In this document: positions 8,023 to 14,491 of the stretch, piece by piece
Layout of the letters: each line of letters starts with the position of its first letter
Position numbering within the stretch: position 1 is the first letter of the stretch
DNA from: a virus
Length of the DNA stretch: 24,575 bases
Virus record (IMG/VR): IMGVR_UViG_3300029309_000331
Location: 1 to 24,575 of that record
Reading direction: 5' to 3' (one strand)
Position numbers and translations under genes: made by a program
The notes under the pieces: model-generated
Told to the model about the DNA's origin: nothing
What the model saw: only the letters and a program-made list of their open reading frames with translations
Database searches by the model: none

Positions 8023-8247
8023 ATGAAATTCGACCAAATCACCGCGCCAAGCCATTGGGCTTCGTACCTGATCAACAACGATGCCAGTGGCATCGACGCC
8101 AACGAAGTTGCCGCCGCTGACCACCACTTCGCCGGATACCACGTCGTCTCTTGTGACGACGAAGACTGGTTCACTTGGAGCGCGGACCTGCACGGCGCGA
8201 CCTCCAAGGGAGGTCACGTCACGAACTACACCGTCCAGAAAATCTGA
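8023..8247 (+). CDS. Small acidic phage protein, W-x-x-YLINxDxSG type
   Basis: A 74-residue protein, MKFDQITAPSHWASYLINND..., with DASGID near residue 20-25 and a closing half rich in aromatic and acidic residues (CDDEDWFTWSADLHGATSKGG). The pattern 'W-x-x-Y-L-I-N-x-D-x-S-G' followed by an acidic W/F strand resembles a family of small accessory proteins of phages and plasmids that I have seen annotated only as DUFs. I cannot name it safely. AAAGGAATG precedes the ATG. A CCCCGAAGGGGAATAA hairpin begins right at the stop codon. Confidence 0.6.
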   Translation: MKFDQITAPSHWASYLINNDASGIDANEVAAADHHFAGYHVVSCDDEDWFTWSADLHGATSKGGHVTNYTVQKI

Positions 8248-8263
8248 CCCCGAAGGGGAATAA
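8248..8263 (+). repeat. CCCGAAGGGGAATA element, copy 2
   Basis: CCCCGAAGGGGAATAA lies directly after the TGA of the upstream gene. It is followed by ACAGCAG and then GAAACATCAACGAAAGGA, closely matching the spacing and sequence after copy 1, so the whole ~45-base leader is partly duplicated. Confidence 0.75.
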
Positions 8264-8295
8264 CAGCAGCGAAACATCAACGAAAGGAAATCGCT

Positions 8296-8541
8296 ATGGT
8301 TTACGCTTACCCCTCCAACTCCATGATCGGAGTTGTTTTCCGTGAAGTTCACACGAACCACCCTCGCGTTTTTCGTGAGCGCACGATCGACGGTCGGCGG
8401 TTCTGGGAATACTTCTACGCTTCAGAGTTCGAGGAAATCGAACTCTACGGCGCTCGCATGGGCACGTTCGACGGCCTGCTCATGCCGCGAAGCCATGTTT
8501 GGGATGGCAGCATCGAGTTCGTCGCCAAGCCCGAAATTTGA
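8296..8541 (+). CDS. Small unknown protein
   Basis: An 81-residue protein, MVYAYPSNSMIGVVFREVHT..., rich in aromatic residues and with alternating hydrophobic/charged stretches that suggest a small beta-sheet fold (IGVVFREVHTNHPRVFRERTIDGRRFWEYFY). The ribosome site ACGAAAGGAAATCGCT is clear. A tract of the same leader found before the first rightward gene (GAAACATCAACGAAAGGA) precedes it, suggesting the two genes' control regions share ancestry. I do not recognise a family. The next CCCGAAGGGGAATA copy follows its stop within 6 bases. Confidence 0.6.
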   Translation: MVYAYPSNSMIGVVFREVHTNHPRVFRERTIDGRRFWEYFYASEFEEIELYGARMGTFDGLLMPRSHVWDGSIEFVAKPEI

Positions 8542-8546
8542 CCCCT

Positions 8547-8561
8547 CCCGAAGGGGAATAA
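8547..8561 (+). repeat. CCCGAAGGGGAATA element, copy 3
   Basis: CCCGAAGGGGAATAA five bases after a stop codon, again followed by ACAGCAG as in copy 2, and then a further ~55 bases of leader before the next start. Confidence 0.75.
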
Positions 8562-8622
8562 CAGCAGTGGATCGGCTCTCGGTTCACTGCTTCCAATCTC
8601 ATGCACAAGTAAGGAATTACCC

Positions 8623-9078
8623 ATGTCTATCATCGCTTCCATGACTGCCGCTCAAATTTCCGACGCCATCACTGCTGACCCCAGCCTAAAGGCTGACGGC
8701 GTAAAAATCCTCGCTGACCGCTACCTGCGTCAGTCGGCCAAAGGCCGCAAGCCACGCTGGAAGTCTGTCACCAAGCTCGCCGAGTACCTCGGCTATGAGG
8801 GTGCCTCCACTCGTGAGGCCATCAGCACTTTCCTCGACAGCAAGCTGTCCAAGCCAGCCGCTGCACCCAAGGCCAAAGCCAAGGCGCAGCCAAAGGCTGA
8901 GCCAGCTCAGGCCGCCTTCGCTTTCACCAGCGACCCCAGCGCTGCCCTCCAAGCCCTGACCTCTGGTCAGATCAAAGCGGTCAAAATGTCCCTCGGCATT
9001 CTCAAGAATGCCGAAGCATCGGCATCACGCCGCAAGGCCGCGACCACCACGCTGCGCAACTACGGCCTGATCGTCTGA
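8623..9078 (+). CDS. Ala/Lys-rich two-part unknown protein
   Basis: A 151-residue basic protein starting MSIIASMTAAQISDAI. Residues 1-73 form one helical domain (ITADPSLKADGVKILADRYL...SVTKLAEYLGYEGASTREAIS). A Pro/Ala/Lys linker at about 76-95 leads to a second short helical domain ending in RNYGLIV. The arrangement of two small domains on a flexible basic linker suggests a nucleic-acid or protein adaptor; that is inference. AAGGAATTACCC gives a good ribosome site. A strong intrinsic terminator follows the stop, so it ends a transcription unit. Confidence 0.65.
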   Translation: MSIIASMTAAQISDAITADPSLKADGVKILADRYLRQSAKGRKPRWKSVTKLAEYLGYEGASTREAISTFLDSKLSKPAAAPKAKAKAQPKAEPAQAAFAFTSDPSAALQALTSGQIKAVKMSLGILKNAEASASRRKAATTTLRNYGLIV

Positions 9079-9102
9079 CCCAACCACCATGCTGCTACCT
9101 GC

Positions 9103-9130
9103 GGGGCTGCTTCGGCAGCCCCTTTTTTTT
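9103..9130 (+). terminator. Intrinsic terminator with TTCG loop
   Basis: A GGGGCTGC stem, a TTCG tetraloop and GCAGCCCC are followed by eight T residues: a perfect 8-bp stem with a stable UUCG loop and a full U-tract, about 24 bases after the preceding stop codon. Confidence 0.93.
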
Positions 9131-9149
9131 GCCTGAAAGGATCTTCGCC

Positions 9150-9383
9150 ATGCCTAGTCCAGAGCTCCGCTTCGCTGTCTGCTCCGCCGTTTCAACGCCC
9201 ACTGGTCAAATGCCCGCCGACCGCGACGCTGCTTACTCGTGGTTCTACGACCGCGCAGAAAAGACCATCCGCTCCGCTGCACTCCGCACGCTCAAGTCCG
9301 CCAACCCGGTCAGCGTGCCCGCTGACGTGAAACGTCAGGCCATTCAGCTCGCATTCGACCATGTATGGGACGACCGATGCTAA
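9150..9383 (+). CDS. Small unknown protein
   Basis: A 77-residue protein starting MPSPELRFAVCSAVST. An upstream in-frame ATG at 9129 lies in the terminator T-tract and is less likely; the ATG at 9150 has AAAGGA ten bases before it. The C-terminal half is helical (AYSWFYDRAEKTIRSAALRTLKSA...VKRQAIQLAFDHVWDDRC). No family is recognised. Its stop overlaps the start of a tiny membrane-protein frame (ATGCTAA), implying coupled translation. Confidence 0.55.
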   Translation: MPSPELRFAVCSAVSTPTGQMPADRDAAYSWFYDRAEKTIRSAALRTLKSANPVSVPADVKRQAIQLAFDHVWDDRC

Positions 9384-9523
9384 GCCAACTCAGTTCCCAA
9401 CTGATTATGAACCCCCTACGGGGGTTCTTAATCACCCCACTCCACTCGGCCATCCGACTGGCCACGTTTATCGCCATCGCCCTCACGCCAACAGCGCTGC
9501 TGATCGCTTGGGCCTACTCGTAG
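9377..9523 (+). CDS. Tiny membrane protein, 48 residues
   Basis: A short frame starting MLSQLSSQLIMNPLRG whose ATG lies just inside the end of the upstream gene (ATGCTAA). From about residue 17 to 47 it is almost entirely hydrophobic (FLITPLHSAIRLATFIAIAL...ALLIAWAYS), giving one long or two short membrane segments. A GAACCCCC-TAC-GGGGGTTC hairpin (9409-9427) lies inside the frame. It ends 12 bases before the next start. Small hydrophobic phage proteins of this sort include holin-like and regulatory peptides; the function is not determined here. A non-coding hairpin leader is the main alternative. Confidence 0.5.
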   Translation: MLSQLSSQLIMNPLRGFLITPLHSAIRLATFIAIALTPTALLIAWAYS

Positions 9524-9535
9524 GAAAACCGACCC

Positions 9536-9814
9536 ATGGCCTACCTATCCAAGCACGCCACGACATGGACCGGAGACAGCACTGCTGGCTCCGTTTCCTA
9601 CCATCACACAACCATTGTCCACTGGGACAGCGATACCGTCACGCTCAACACGGACGGCCACGACACGGAAACCACACGCAAGAGGATGAACCAAGCCGCA
9701 GAGCAATTCTTGCTCGGGTTCAGCGTGTACCAGAAGAACCGCCAATGGTTCGTGACGACCCACGATGACGGACAGGAGACCTTCTACGAAGATGGCATGA
9801 CATTACATCGCTAG
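9536..9814 (+). CDS. Conserved phage protein (YHxTxIVxWDxDxVTL type)
   Basis: A 92-residue protein, MAYLSKHATTWTGDSTAGSV..., with SYHHTTIVHWDSDTVTLNTDG, then TRKRMNQAAEQFLLGFSVYQKNRQWFV and a closing GQETFYEDGMTL. The ordered motifs (YH-T-x-I-V, T-x-x-R-M-N-Q, GF-V-Y-Q) match a small soluble family that I recall as widespread in phages and prophages, with no assigned function. The upstream sequence AAAACCGACCC resembles the GACCGACC start signal used elsewhere in this genome. An operator-like palindrome begins one base after its stop. Confidence 0.7.
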   Translation: MAYLSKHATTWTGDSTAGSVSYHHTTIVHWDSDTVTLNTDGHDTETTRKRMNQAAEQFLLGFSVYQKNRQWFVTTHDDGQETFYEDGMTLHR

Positions 9815-9854
9815 TGTCAAAAGATTTGACATCTGTATAAACTTTTGCCATCTA
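9815..9854 (+). promoter_or_regulatory. Operator-like palindrome with -35-like box
   Basis: TGTCAAAAGATTTGACA (9815-9831) is a perfect 7-bp inverted repeat around AGA. Its right arm contains a consensus TTGACA -35 (9826-9831). Seventeen bases downstream lies only a weak -10 (CATCTA), while TATAAA occurs at 9836-9841. GATTTGACA is repeated at the 24.28-kb promoter. I read this as a regulated promoter for the gene at 9884; the exact -10 is uncertain. Confidence 0.5.
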
Positions 9855-9883
9855 AACCAAACCAAACCAAGGGACCGACCGAC

Positions 9884-10243
9884 ATGACAGCAGCATCCGT
9901 TACCTACCTTGTCACGCTCGACCAGACCGATTGGGAAATGGTCGAGACCATACTGAACGAGATCACAGTACGACTTGAACGTCTCGTTCAATCACCTGCC
10001 GAGCGCACTCCAGACGACCGACAGCAGGACATCGCCGACATCAATCGGGTTGACCGCATTCGAGCCAAGCTCACGCCCCGCCTGAGCCCTGCGCCGACCA
10101 TGTATCCGCTGAGCGAGGAAGAGTACGGCACCTACGTCGATGCTCTCCAGTTCGGCACCAAAATGGTGGAGCAAGACCTCTGCCGTCACCCCCTGCTCAC
10201 TGCCACGCAGCAGGTCGAGCGTATCAACCGCATGCACGGTTGA
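9884..10243 (+). CDS. Small unknown protein
   Basis: A 119-residue protein starting MTAASVTYLVTLDQTDWEMV. A longer frame begins at 9845, but I take the ATG at 9884 because it follows GGGACCGACCGAC, the start-associated signal of this genome, and because residues before it look non-coding (CCAAACCAAACCAA). The sequence is mainly helical, with an internal Arg/Pro stretch (LTPRLSPAPTMYPLSEEEYGTY). No recognised family. It is probably transcribed from the regulated promoter just upstream and ends at a strong intrinsic terminator. Confidence 0.6.
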   Translation: MTAASVTYLVTLDQTDWEMVETILNEITVRLERLVQSPAERTPDDRQQDIADINRVDRIRAKLTPRLSPAPTMYPLSEEEYGTYVDALQFGTKMVEQDLCRHPLLTATQQVERINRMHG

Positions 10244-10252
10244 GAGACCCTT

Positions 10253-10266
10253 CCCGAAGGGGAATA
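10253..10266 (+). repeat. CCCGAAGGGGAATA element, copy 4
   Basis: CCCGAAGGGGAATA lies ten bases after a stop codon and runs directly into the stem of an intrinsic terminator. The same fusion is seen at the copy near 14160. Confidence 0.75.
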
Positions 10267-10267
10267 G

Positions 10268-10302
10268 GGGCTGGCTGGATCAGTTCCGGCCAACCCTTTT
10301 TT
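10268..10302 (+). terminator. Intrinsic terminator
   Basis: GGGcTGGCTGG-ATCAGTT-CCGGCCAaCCC forms an 11-position stem with one mismatch and one G-T pair, followed by six T. It lies downstream of the gene ending at 10243 and before the DUF2958 gene. Confidence 0.85.
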
Positions 10303-10343
10303 CATCAGTTCAAAATCCGCAACTCAAATGGAAGGCTTCCACC

Positions 10344-10676
10344 ATGAAGCTGCTTACAAAAGCACAGACCACAAAGCTCTTGGCGAACGGTGCAAACCCT
10401 GACGCCGATCACAAACCAGTCGTCAAACTGTTCGTGCCATGGGGTGCAGCAACGTGGCTCGTGACAGAGCTCGACCCCACCGATCCTGACATCGCCTTCG
10501 GCCTCGCCGACCTCGGCTTTGGTTGCCCTGAGCTGGGCTCGTTCTCGTTGTCCGAGCTCGCCTCAATCAGAGGTCCGCTTGGCCTCAAGATCGAACGTGA
10601 CATGCACTTTACCGCAGACAAACCGATCTCCGCCTACGCCGACGAGGCCCGTGGCCTCGGTCGTATCGCAGCCTGA
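10344..10676 (+). CDS. DUF2958 domain protein
   Basis: A 110-residue protein, MKLLTKAQTTKLLANGANPD..., matching DUF2958 along its whole length: VVKLFVPWGAATWLVTELDP, then DIAFGLADLGFGCPELGSFS, LSELASIRGPLGLKIERDMHF and a final KPISAYADEARG. The family is small, about 100-120 residues, and common on conjugative elements, plasmids and phages; no biochemical function is established. A much longer frame starts at 10140, but it overlaps the preceding gene and terminator and reads as nonsense. The gene precedes the CobS-like ATPase by only 16 bases, so the two are probably co-transcribed. Confidence 0.88.
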   Translation: MKLLTKAQTTKLLANGANPDADHKPVVKLFVPWGAATWLVTELDPTDPDIAFGLADLGFGCPELGSFSLSELASIRGPLGLKIERDMHFTADKPISAYADEARGLGRIAA

Positions 10677-10692
10677 ACGAAAGGACACACCA

Positions 10693-12309
10693 ATGGACCT
10701 GATTAGCTACGCCAACAAATACATCCCACAAAGGGCTTGCTCTCACGAGCTCGACCCCGTGACGTGCGCTGCTTACGCCCGCCTCATGGAAGAGTGCGCA
10801 GACAAGACGGGCACCGAGCGTGTCGCTCTGCTCAAGTCGTGGATCATGAGCAACTGCGAGCTCAGCCCCGAGCAAGTGGACGCCGCCTTCACTCGTACCA
10901 GCCCTGAGAACCGCATCTTGGACACCGATCCTGCCCACCCCGAAGTGCAGAAGATCAACAGCATCACGCTGTCCGGCATCATCAAGTACATGCCCGAGCA
11001 GTCGTTGCAGTTCGCCGCTTTGTTGCAGTGCCTCGCACTCACATCCACACATGACGACTTCATTTGGTTCGGTCTCGACCGCAGAGAATGCGTGCAAGAC
11101 AGCAACTACGCCACTGGTTGCTCGGCTGGGTTTGCACGTATGTGGGCCCAAAGTGTCGTAGCCCTCCACGACCAAGCGATGGAAGAAGCCGGTCAGGCAC
11201 CAGCCACCACAGCCGACGAGCCAGCCACGTCCCTGCCCGACCTTGACCCCGCCGTTCAAGCCATGCTCGACGCCACGTTGAGCGGTGCCGGTGTGCCAAG
11301 TTACGACGAGATCAAATCGCAGATCGAGGCCGCAGCCAACAACGCCAAAGGCGGGCTGACCGTCAACATCGGCAACGTCGCCTATGCCAGTGGCTCGGAT
11401 GACGTGCCGGACCTCGACGACGAGGTGAAGTCCAGTCGTCTAAGCGAGCTGGGCCTACCCACCAACCATGATTTGCCGGTCAACGTACTGTCGTGGTCGT
11501 TCGACCACCCCGGCATCCCCGCCAAGATCGAGGGCTACCATTTCCGGCCCGAGCTGGTGGACAGTCTGGCCTACGCTCTGACGGTCAACGAGCGCATCTA
11601 CCTGTCGGGCCACACTGGCACCGGCAAGTCGAGCCTCGTGGATCAGGTCGCTGCCTACCTCAACTGGCCTGTTGTTCGGGTCAACTTCGACAGTGAGATC
11701 AGCCGCATGGACCTCATCGGTCGTGAGGTACTCACTCAAGAGGACGGCACAACGGTCAGCAAGTTCGTCGATGGCATCCTGCCAACGGCCATGCAGCAAC
11801 CATGCATCCTGCTGCTGGACGAGATCGACTTCGTGCGGCCTGACGTGGCCTACGTTCTGCAACGTCTGCTGGAGACCGATGGCGAGCTGGTCATCACCGA
11901 GGACGGTGGTCGCCGAGTGAAGCCACACCCACTCTTCCGCATCGTTGCGACCGGCAACACCAAAGGTCAGGGCGACGAAACAGGTCACTACACTGGTGCC
12001 CGGACGCAGAGCGCTGCCTTCCTCGACCGCTTCTGTGTATGGGCTGACGTACCGTACCTCGACGCCGCTCAGATCACCGAGATGACCGGCAAGTCTGAGA
12101 TCGCTGCCTACTACGCCGAGCACGTTGCTGCCTTCATCGACGGTCAGGTCAACCTGCCGCTGAGCCCTCGTGGTGTCACGGCATGGAACCGCATGGCCCG
12201 TGTCGTTGGCGACGTGAAGACGGCCTTCACTGCCACCCTGCTCAACCGTGCGACCGAGGCTGACCGTGCTGTCATGTCCGGCATCGCTGACCGAGTGCTC
12301 GCCGCATGA
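10693..12309 (+). CDS. CobS/MoxR-like AAA+ ATPase
   Basis: A 538-residue AAA+ ATPase. The ATG at 10693 has GAAAGGACACACCA before it; the longer frame upstream overlaps the DUF2958 gene in another frame and is rejected. Walker A is GHTGTGKSS (306-314), Walker B ILLLDE (372-377), with sensor-like IVATGNTKGQGDETGHY and arginine-finger candidate FLDRF (R446). The G-N-T-x-G-x-G-D-x-T-G-x-Y stretch is typical of CobS, the ATPase of aerobic cobaltochelatase, and relatives used by phages. The first ~210 residues are a helical extension not usual for CobS (about 330 residues). It pairs with the HExxH/VWA gene at 14710-16532. CobS-like ATPases remodel or load partners via a VWA protein; the target here is unknown. 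Confidence 0.85.
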   Translation: MDLISYANKYIPQRACSHELDPVTCAAYARLMEECADKTGTERVALLKSWIMSNCELSPEQVDAAFTRTSPENRILDTDPAHPEVQKINSITLSGIIKYMPEQSLQFAALLQCLALTSTHDDFIWFGLDRRECVQDSNYATGCSAGFARMWAQSVVALHDQAMEEAGQAPATTADEPATSLPDLDPAVQAMLDATLSGAGVPSYDEIKSQIEAAANNAKGGLTVNIGNVAYASGSDDVPDLDDEVKSSRLSELGLPTNHDLPVNVLSWSFDHPGIPAKIEGYHFRPELVDSLAYALTVNERIYLSGHTGTGKSSLVDQVAAYLNWPVVRVNFDSEISRMDLIGREVLTQEDGTTVSKFVDGILPTAMQQPCILLLDEIDFVRPDVAYVLQRLLETDGELVITEDGGRRVKPHPLFRIVATGNTKGQGDETGHYTGARTQSAAFLDRFCVWADVPYLDAAQITEMTGKSEIAAYYAEHVAAFIDGQVNLPLSPRGVTAWNRMARVVGDVKTAFTATLLNRATEADRAVMSGIADRVLAA

Positions 12310-12377
12310 GCCCACTCGATATTGCGCTGGTCTTGGCACTCCTTGCCATGACCGGCTTCGCCTTCTGGCCCAACTGA
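12306..12377 (+). CDS. Possible 23-residue membrane peptide
   Basis: A minute frame, MSPLDIALVLALLAMTGFAF, ending WPN. Its start overlaps the ATPase stop as ATGA, the arrangement used by confirmed neighbours. Nearly all residues from 4 to 21 are hydrophobic, giving one membrane helix. It ends 12 bases before the next start. No independent ribosome site is needed if it is coupled. It could be chance reading through a spacer; its hydrophobicity and exact coupling are the only support. Confidence 0.38.
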   Translation: MSPLDIALVLALLAMTGFAFWPN

Positions 12378-12389
12378 GAAAGACCGACC

Positions 12390-12770
12390 ATGCTTATCTT
12401 CCATACCCAACTGATTGACCCCGAGCGAGGGATTATACGCTCTTCTGTGTGCCACCGCCTTTCTGACGCCAAGGCCACCTTGGCCGCATACATGGTGGAT
12501 TACACAGGCTCAAGTATTCCGACGACCATGCACACCTCAAGCCTCATCGAGTGGTTCAACGAGAACCAAGAGGCCGCCGTCATAACGTGCGCCTTCTACG
12601 ACCCTGACGACGAAAGGAGCACAGAGTTTGTCGCGTGGGACGAAAGAGGCAACAAGCCCGCGATGACAGTCGGCGAGGCTATCGCTCTGGCCGACGAAGA
12701 CGAAGACGAGGGCGAGGACGACGACGACGACGGCTTCCTCATGAACGTGGAGGCGGCTGGCCATGCCTAG
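12390..12770 (+). CDS. Unknown protein with acidic tail
   Basis: A 126-residue protein starting MLIFHTQLIDPERGIIRSSV. GAGAAAGACCGACC immediately before the ATG is one copy of the recurrent start signal. The N-terminal 75 residues look like a small alpha/beta domain. Residues ~99-114 are almost pure Asp/Glu (ADEDEDEGEDDDDDG), followed by a short end FLMNVEAAGHA. Such acidic tails are found in DNA mimics and in proteins that bind basic partners; nothing here identifies the target. It overlaps the next gene by 8 bases. Confidence 0.6.
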   Translation: MLIFHTQLIDPERGIIRSSVCHRLSDAKATLAAYMVDYTGSSIPTTMHTSSLIEWFNENQEAAVITCAFYDPDDERSTEFVAWDERGNKPAMTVGEAIALADEDEDEGEDDDDDGFLMNVEAAGHA

Positions 12771-13050
12771 TGACATCCCAACCGCCCGCAAGCTGCTCGA
12801 CGAGGCACTCGTTGCCATGGATGAGCGCACTCGCCTGTCACTCATTCGCCGAGCCCGTGAGCTCATGACCCGTGACAGTCCCATCCGACGAGCCAGCGTC
12901 CAGAAGCGCATGGACAGCGACATCGCCAAGTCCATCCGTCTAATGGCTCGCACCAACCCCGACATGCACCAGACCGACATCGCCGCTGCGCTTGACGTTA
13001 ATCCGGGTCGAGTGAGTGAAGCGCTCAACGACAAGGAGACCAAGCATTGA
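12763..13050 (+). CDS. HTH DNA-binding protein
   Basis: A 95-residue basic protein starting MPSDIPTARKLLDEAL. The C-terminal part carries a helix-turn-helix: IRLMARTNPDMHQTDIAAAL-DVNPGRVSEAL (about residues 58-90), with the 'Q-x-x-I-A-x-x-x-x-V-x-x-x-R-V-S-E' signature seen in many phage and plasmid regulators. The first half is helical and may dimerise. It overlaps its upstream neighbour by 8 bases and its downstream neighbour by 4, so all three are co-translated. It probably controls transcription of this module, or DNA replication; the target is unknown. Confidence 0.7.
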   Translation: MPSDIPTARKLLDEALVAMDERTRLSLIRRARELMTRDSPIRRASVQKRMDSDIAKSIRLMARTNPDMHQTDIAAALDVNPGRVSEALNDKETKH

Positions 13051-13541
13051 ACCTGTTCTTCCTCGACCGTGACCCTGTGCTTGCGGCGCAAGCTCAGTGT
13101 GACAAGCACGTCTGTAAGATGATCATCGAAACCGCTCAGATGATGAGCACGGCCCACATGCTGGGCTCCATGTTCAACGTCTCGGGCCTGTATCTACCCA
13201 CACACGAAAACCATCCCTCGACCGTGTGGGTTCGGTCGTCACCGTCCGCCTATCGGTGGACGTGGCACCATCTCAAAGCGCTGTGTGAAGAATACACGCA
13301 CCGCTACGACCGCATCCACGCCACGCAGCGCAAGTTGCTGCACCGTCTGTTCGCTCAGCCCATCACTGAGGGCAACGAGTGGCGTGATCCCCCGCAATGT
13401 ATGCCCGACAAGTTCAAGCAAGACGATACCGTCGAGGCTTACCGTGCGTTCTACCGGGGCAGCAAGGTCAGCTTCGCTCGCTGGACCAAACGCCCTTCCC
13501 CCCACTGGATGACAATCGCAGCCAACCAGCACGCTGCATAA
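13047..13541 (+). CDS. Conserved phage protein (CDKHVxKM family)
   Basis: A 164-residue protein whose best start is a TTG at 13047 overlapping the previous stop (TTGA). AAGGAG lies 8 bases before it, which decides the start. The order of motifs MNLFFLDRDPVLAAQAQCDKHV-C-KM, then NHPSTVWVRSS, CEEYTHRY, PPQCMPDKFK and EAYRAFYRGSK...WTKRP is that of a family I know from many phages (including cyanophages) and some bacteria, always without an established function. The conserved Cys, His, Asp and Lys residues suggest an enzyme. No signal peptide is present. It is encoded between two HTH proteins in the CobS-like module. Confidence 0.75.
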   Translation: MNLFFLDRDPVLAAQAQCDKHVCKMIIETAQMMSTAHMLGSMFNVSGLYLPTHENHPSTVWVRSSPSAYRWTWHHLKALCEEYTHRYDRIHATQRKLLHRLFAQPITEGNEWRDPPQCMPDKFKQDDTVEAYRAFYRGSKVSFARWTKRPSPHWMTIAANQHAA

Positions 13542-13554
13542 CCGGAGACCGACC

Positions 13555-14148
13555 ATGCTTAACAAGATCATTCCTACCCTCAACGGTACTGGCCCTACGC
13601 CAGTGCCGGCATCGACCACCACCACTGCACCGAATGCGCGTAAACGCAGAGGCCCCCGCCCAACTAGAGGCGCGGCCAAGGCTGTGGCTGACATGATACG
13701 GATACGTCAGGCCAACAAGCTGAGCCAGAGCCAAGTCGCCGACTTACTAGACGTTCACTTCACCTGCGTATCGAAGTGGGAGACCCGAGGCTCGCTACCG
13801 AGAGCACACACCCTGAACAAGCTCCGCGAGTTCAATGCGGCCTATGCTGATGGAGCACCATCGGAAGCGCCCAAGGAAGAGCCAAAGAGCCAGCAGCACA
13901 TCCTCACCCGTGACGGCGAGCTGCCGTTGCGCTTCAAGGGTGTGAAGCTGGGCTCGTACCTGCTGCCAGACGGTCTGCTGACCATCTACCAGACGGACGG
14001 CGGCCAAGTAGTGTGGGATTTAGCGGGCATCGTGAACTTCGGCTCGGCTGACGAGTTGGTCCAGTATTGGGCCGGGTCCAAAGAGCAGGACAAGGTGCTC
14101 GCCTTCGCCGCAGAGTGCGGCCTTGAGATCTTCGAGGACATCGCCTGA
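13555..14148 (+). CDS. XRE-family HTH regulator
   Basis: A 197-residue protein with a Cro/CI-type helix-turn-helix at about residues 46-92 (MIRIRQANKLSQSQVADLLD...VSKWETRGSLPRAHTLNKL). It is preceded by a basic Thr/Pro-rich leader and followed by a Glu/Pro/Lys linker and a C-terminal domain of ~90 residues (LPLRFKGVKLGSYLLPDGLLT...) that may sense a ligand or dimerise. The start has GGAGACCGACC directly before the ATG. It ends the transcription unit: a CCCGAAGGGGAATA copy and a strong terminator follow. A Cro/CI-type protein in an element with integrases may be the lysogeny repressor, but no Ser/Lys autoproteolysis motif is seen. Confidence 0.82.
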   Translation: MLNKIIPTLNGTGPTPVPASTTTTAPNARKRRGPRPTRGAAKAVADMIRIRQANKLSQSQVADLLDVHFTCVSKWETRGSLPRAHTLNKLREFNAAYADGAPSEAPKEEPKSQQHILTRDGELPLRFKGVKLGSYLLPDGLLTIYQTDGGQVVWDLAGIVNFGSADELVQYWAGSKEQDKVLAFAAECGLEIFEDIA

Positions 14149-14159
14149 GTGGGAAGCCC

Positions 14160-14173
14160 CCCGAAGGGGAATA
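14160..14173 (+). repeat. CCCGAAGGGGAATA element, copy 5
   Basis: CCCGAAGGGGAATA, within a longer C run, begins 12 bases after the HTH gene's stop and abuts the terminator stem, as copy 4 does. Confidence 0.75.
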
Positions 14174-14207
14174 GGGTCGGCAGCACAAGCTGTCGGCCCT
14201 TTCTTTT
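14173..14207 (+). terminator. Intrinsic terminator
   Basis: AGGGTCGGCAG-CACAAG-CTGTCGGCCCT forms an 11-bp stem including two G-T pairs with a six-base loop, followed by TTTCTTTT. It ends the transcription unit containing the CobS-like gene and the XRE regulator. Confidence 0.85.
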
Positions 14208-14491
14208 GAGACGAGACGTGCCGTTGTTAGCGGCTAGTGGGCGGTGCCTCCTCCCATGACGAGAAGCGGTCTAACAGCCGCAAAACTACAGGGCCGATGG
14301 TAGTAGCCACCGTTAACATCCTTACCGATGGTAGTAGCCCGTGATGAAGGAAGCGTTAGCGGGGTGTTGGGGAGACGTTTGAACCTACAGTCCGAGCCAC
14401 TACGCCATAGGCGTCGTGTCTTCGATTGGCAGGAAGTCAGTGAACCAATGCTCCGCACCTTCACCTTTCCAACCGAACAGGAGACCGACCA
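14208..14491 (+). other. Non-coding leader with repeats before the CobT-like module
   Basis: About 285 bases without a credible gene. It contains a 15-base direct repeat, CCGATGGTAGTAGCC, at 14294-14308 and 14325-14339 (31-base period); a GCGGCT/AGCCGC inverted pair (about 14230 and 14277); and a small ACGCC-ATA-GGCGT hairpin near 14402-14414. I tested the region by eye for a tRNA and found no consistent cloverleaf. It may be a structured 5' leader or regulatory region for the genes that follow; no clear sigma70 promoter is visible. Confidence 0.45.
14294..14339 (+). repeat. 15-base direct repeat pair
   Basis: CCGATGGTAGTAGCC occurs twice, exactly, with starts 31 bases apart, in the non-coding leader ahead of the CobT-like module. 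It may be a protein-binding site or a structural RNA element. Confidence 0.7.

Noticed and set aside
9361-9768. Rightward frame of 135 codons
   Set aside because: It overlaps three better-supported genes and its product is His/Pro/Arg-rich; the conserved 92-residue protein at 9536 is in another frame.
13047-13541. Assignment of this gene as a pyrimidine-dimer glycosylase (T4 DenV-like)
   Set aside because: The DenV sequence as I recall it has a different motif order; only the size and phage context are similar.
14294-14339. CRISPR-like repeats
   Set aside because: Only two 15-base copies with a 16-base gap; too short and too few for an array, and no cas gene is present.
14350-14430. tRNA-like stretch (TTCGATT and GTTTGAACC)
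   Set aside because: No acceptor stem, D-arm and anticodon arm of correct length could be folded around either T-loop-like sequence on either strand.
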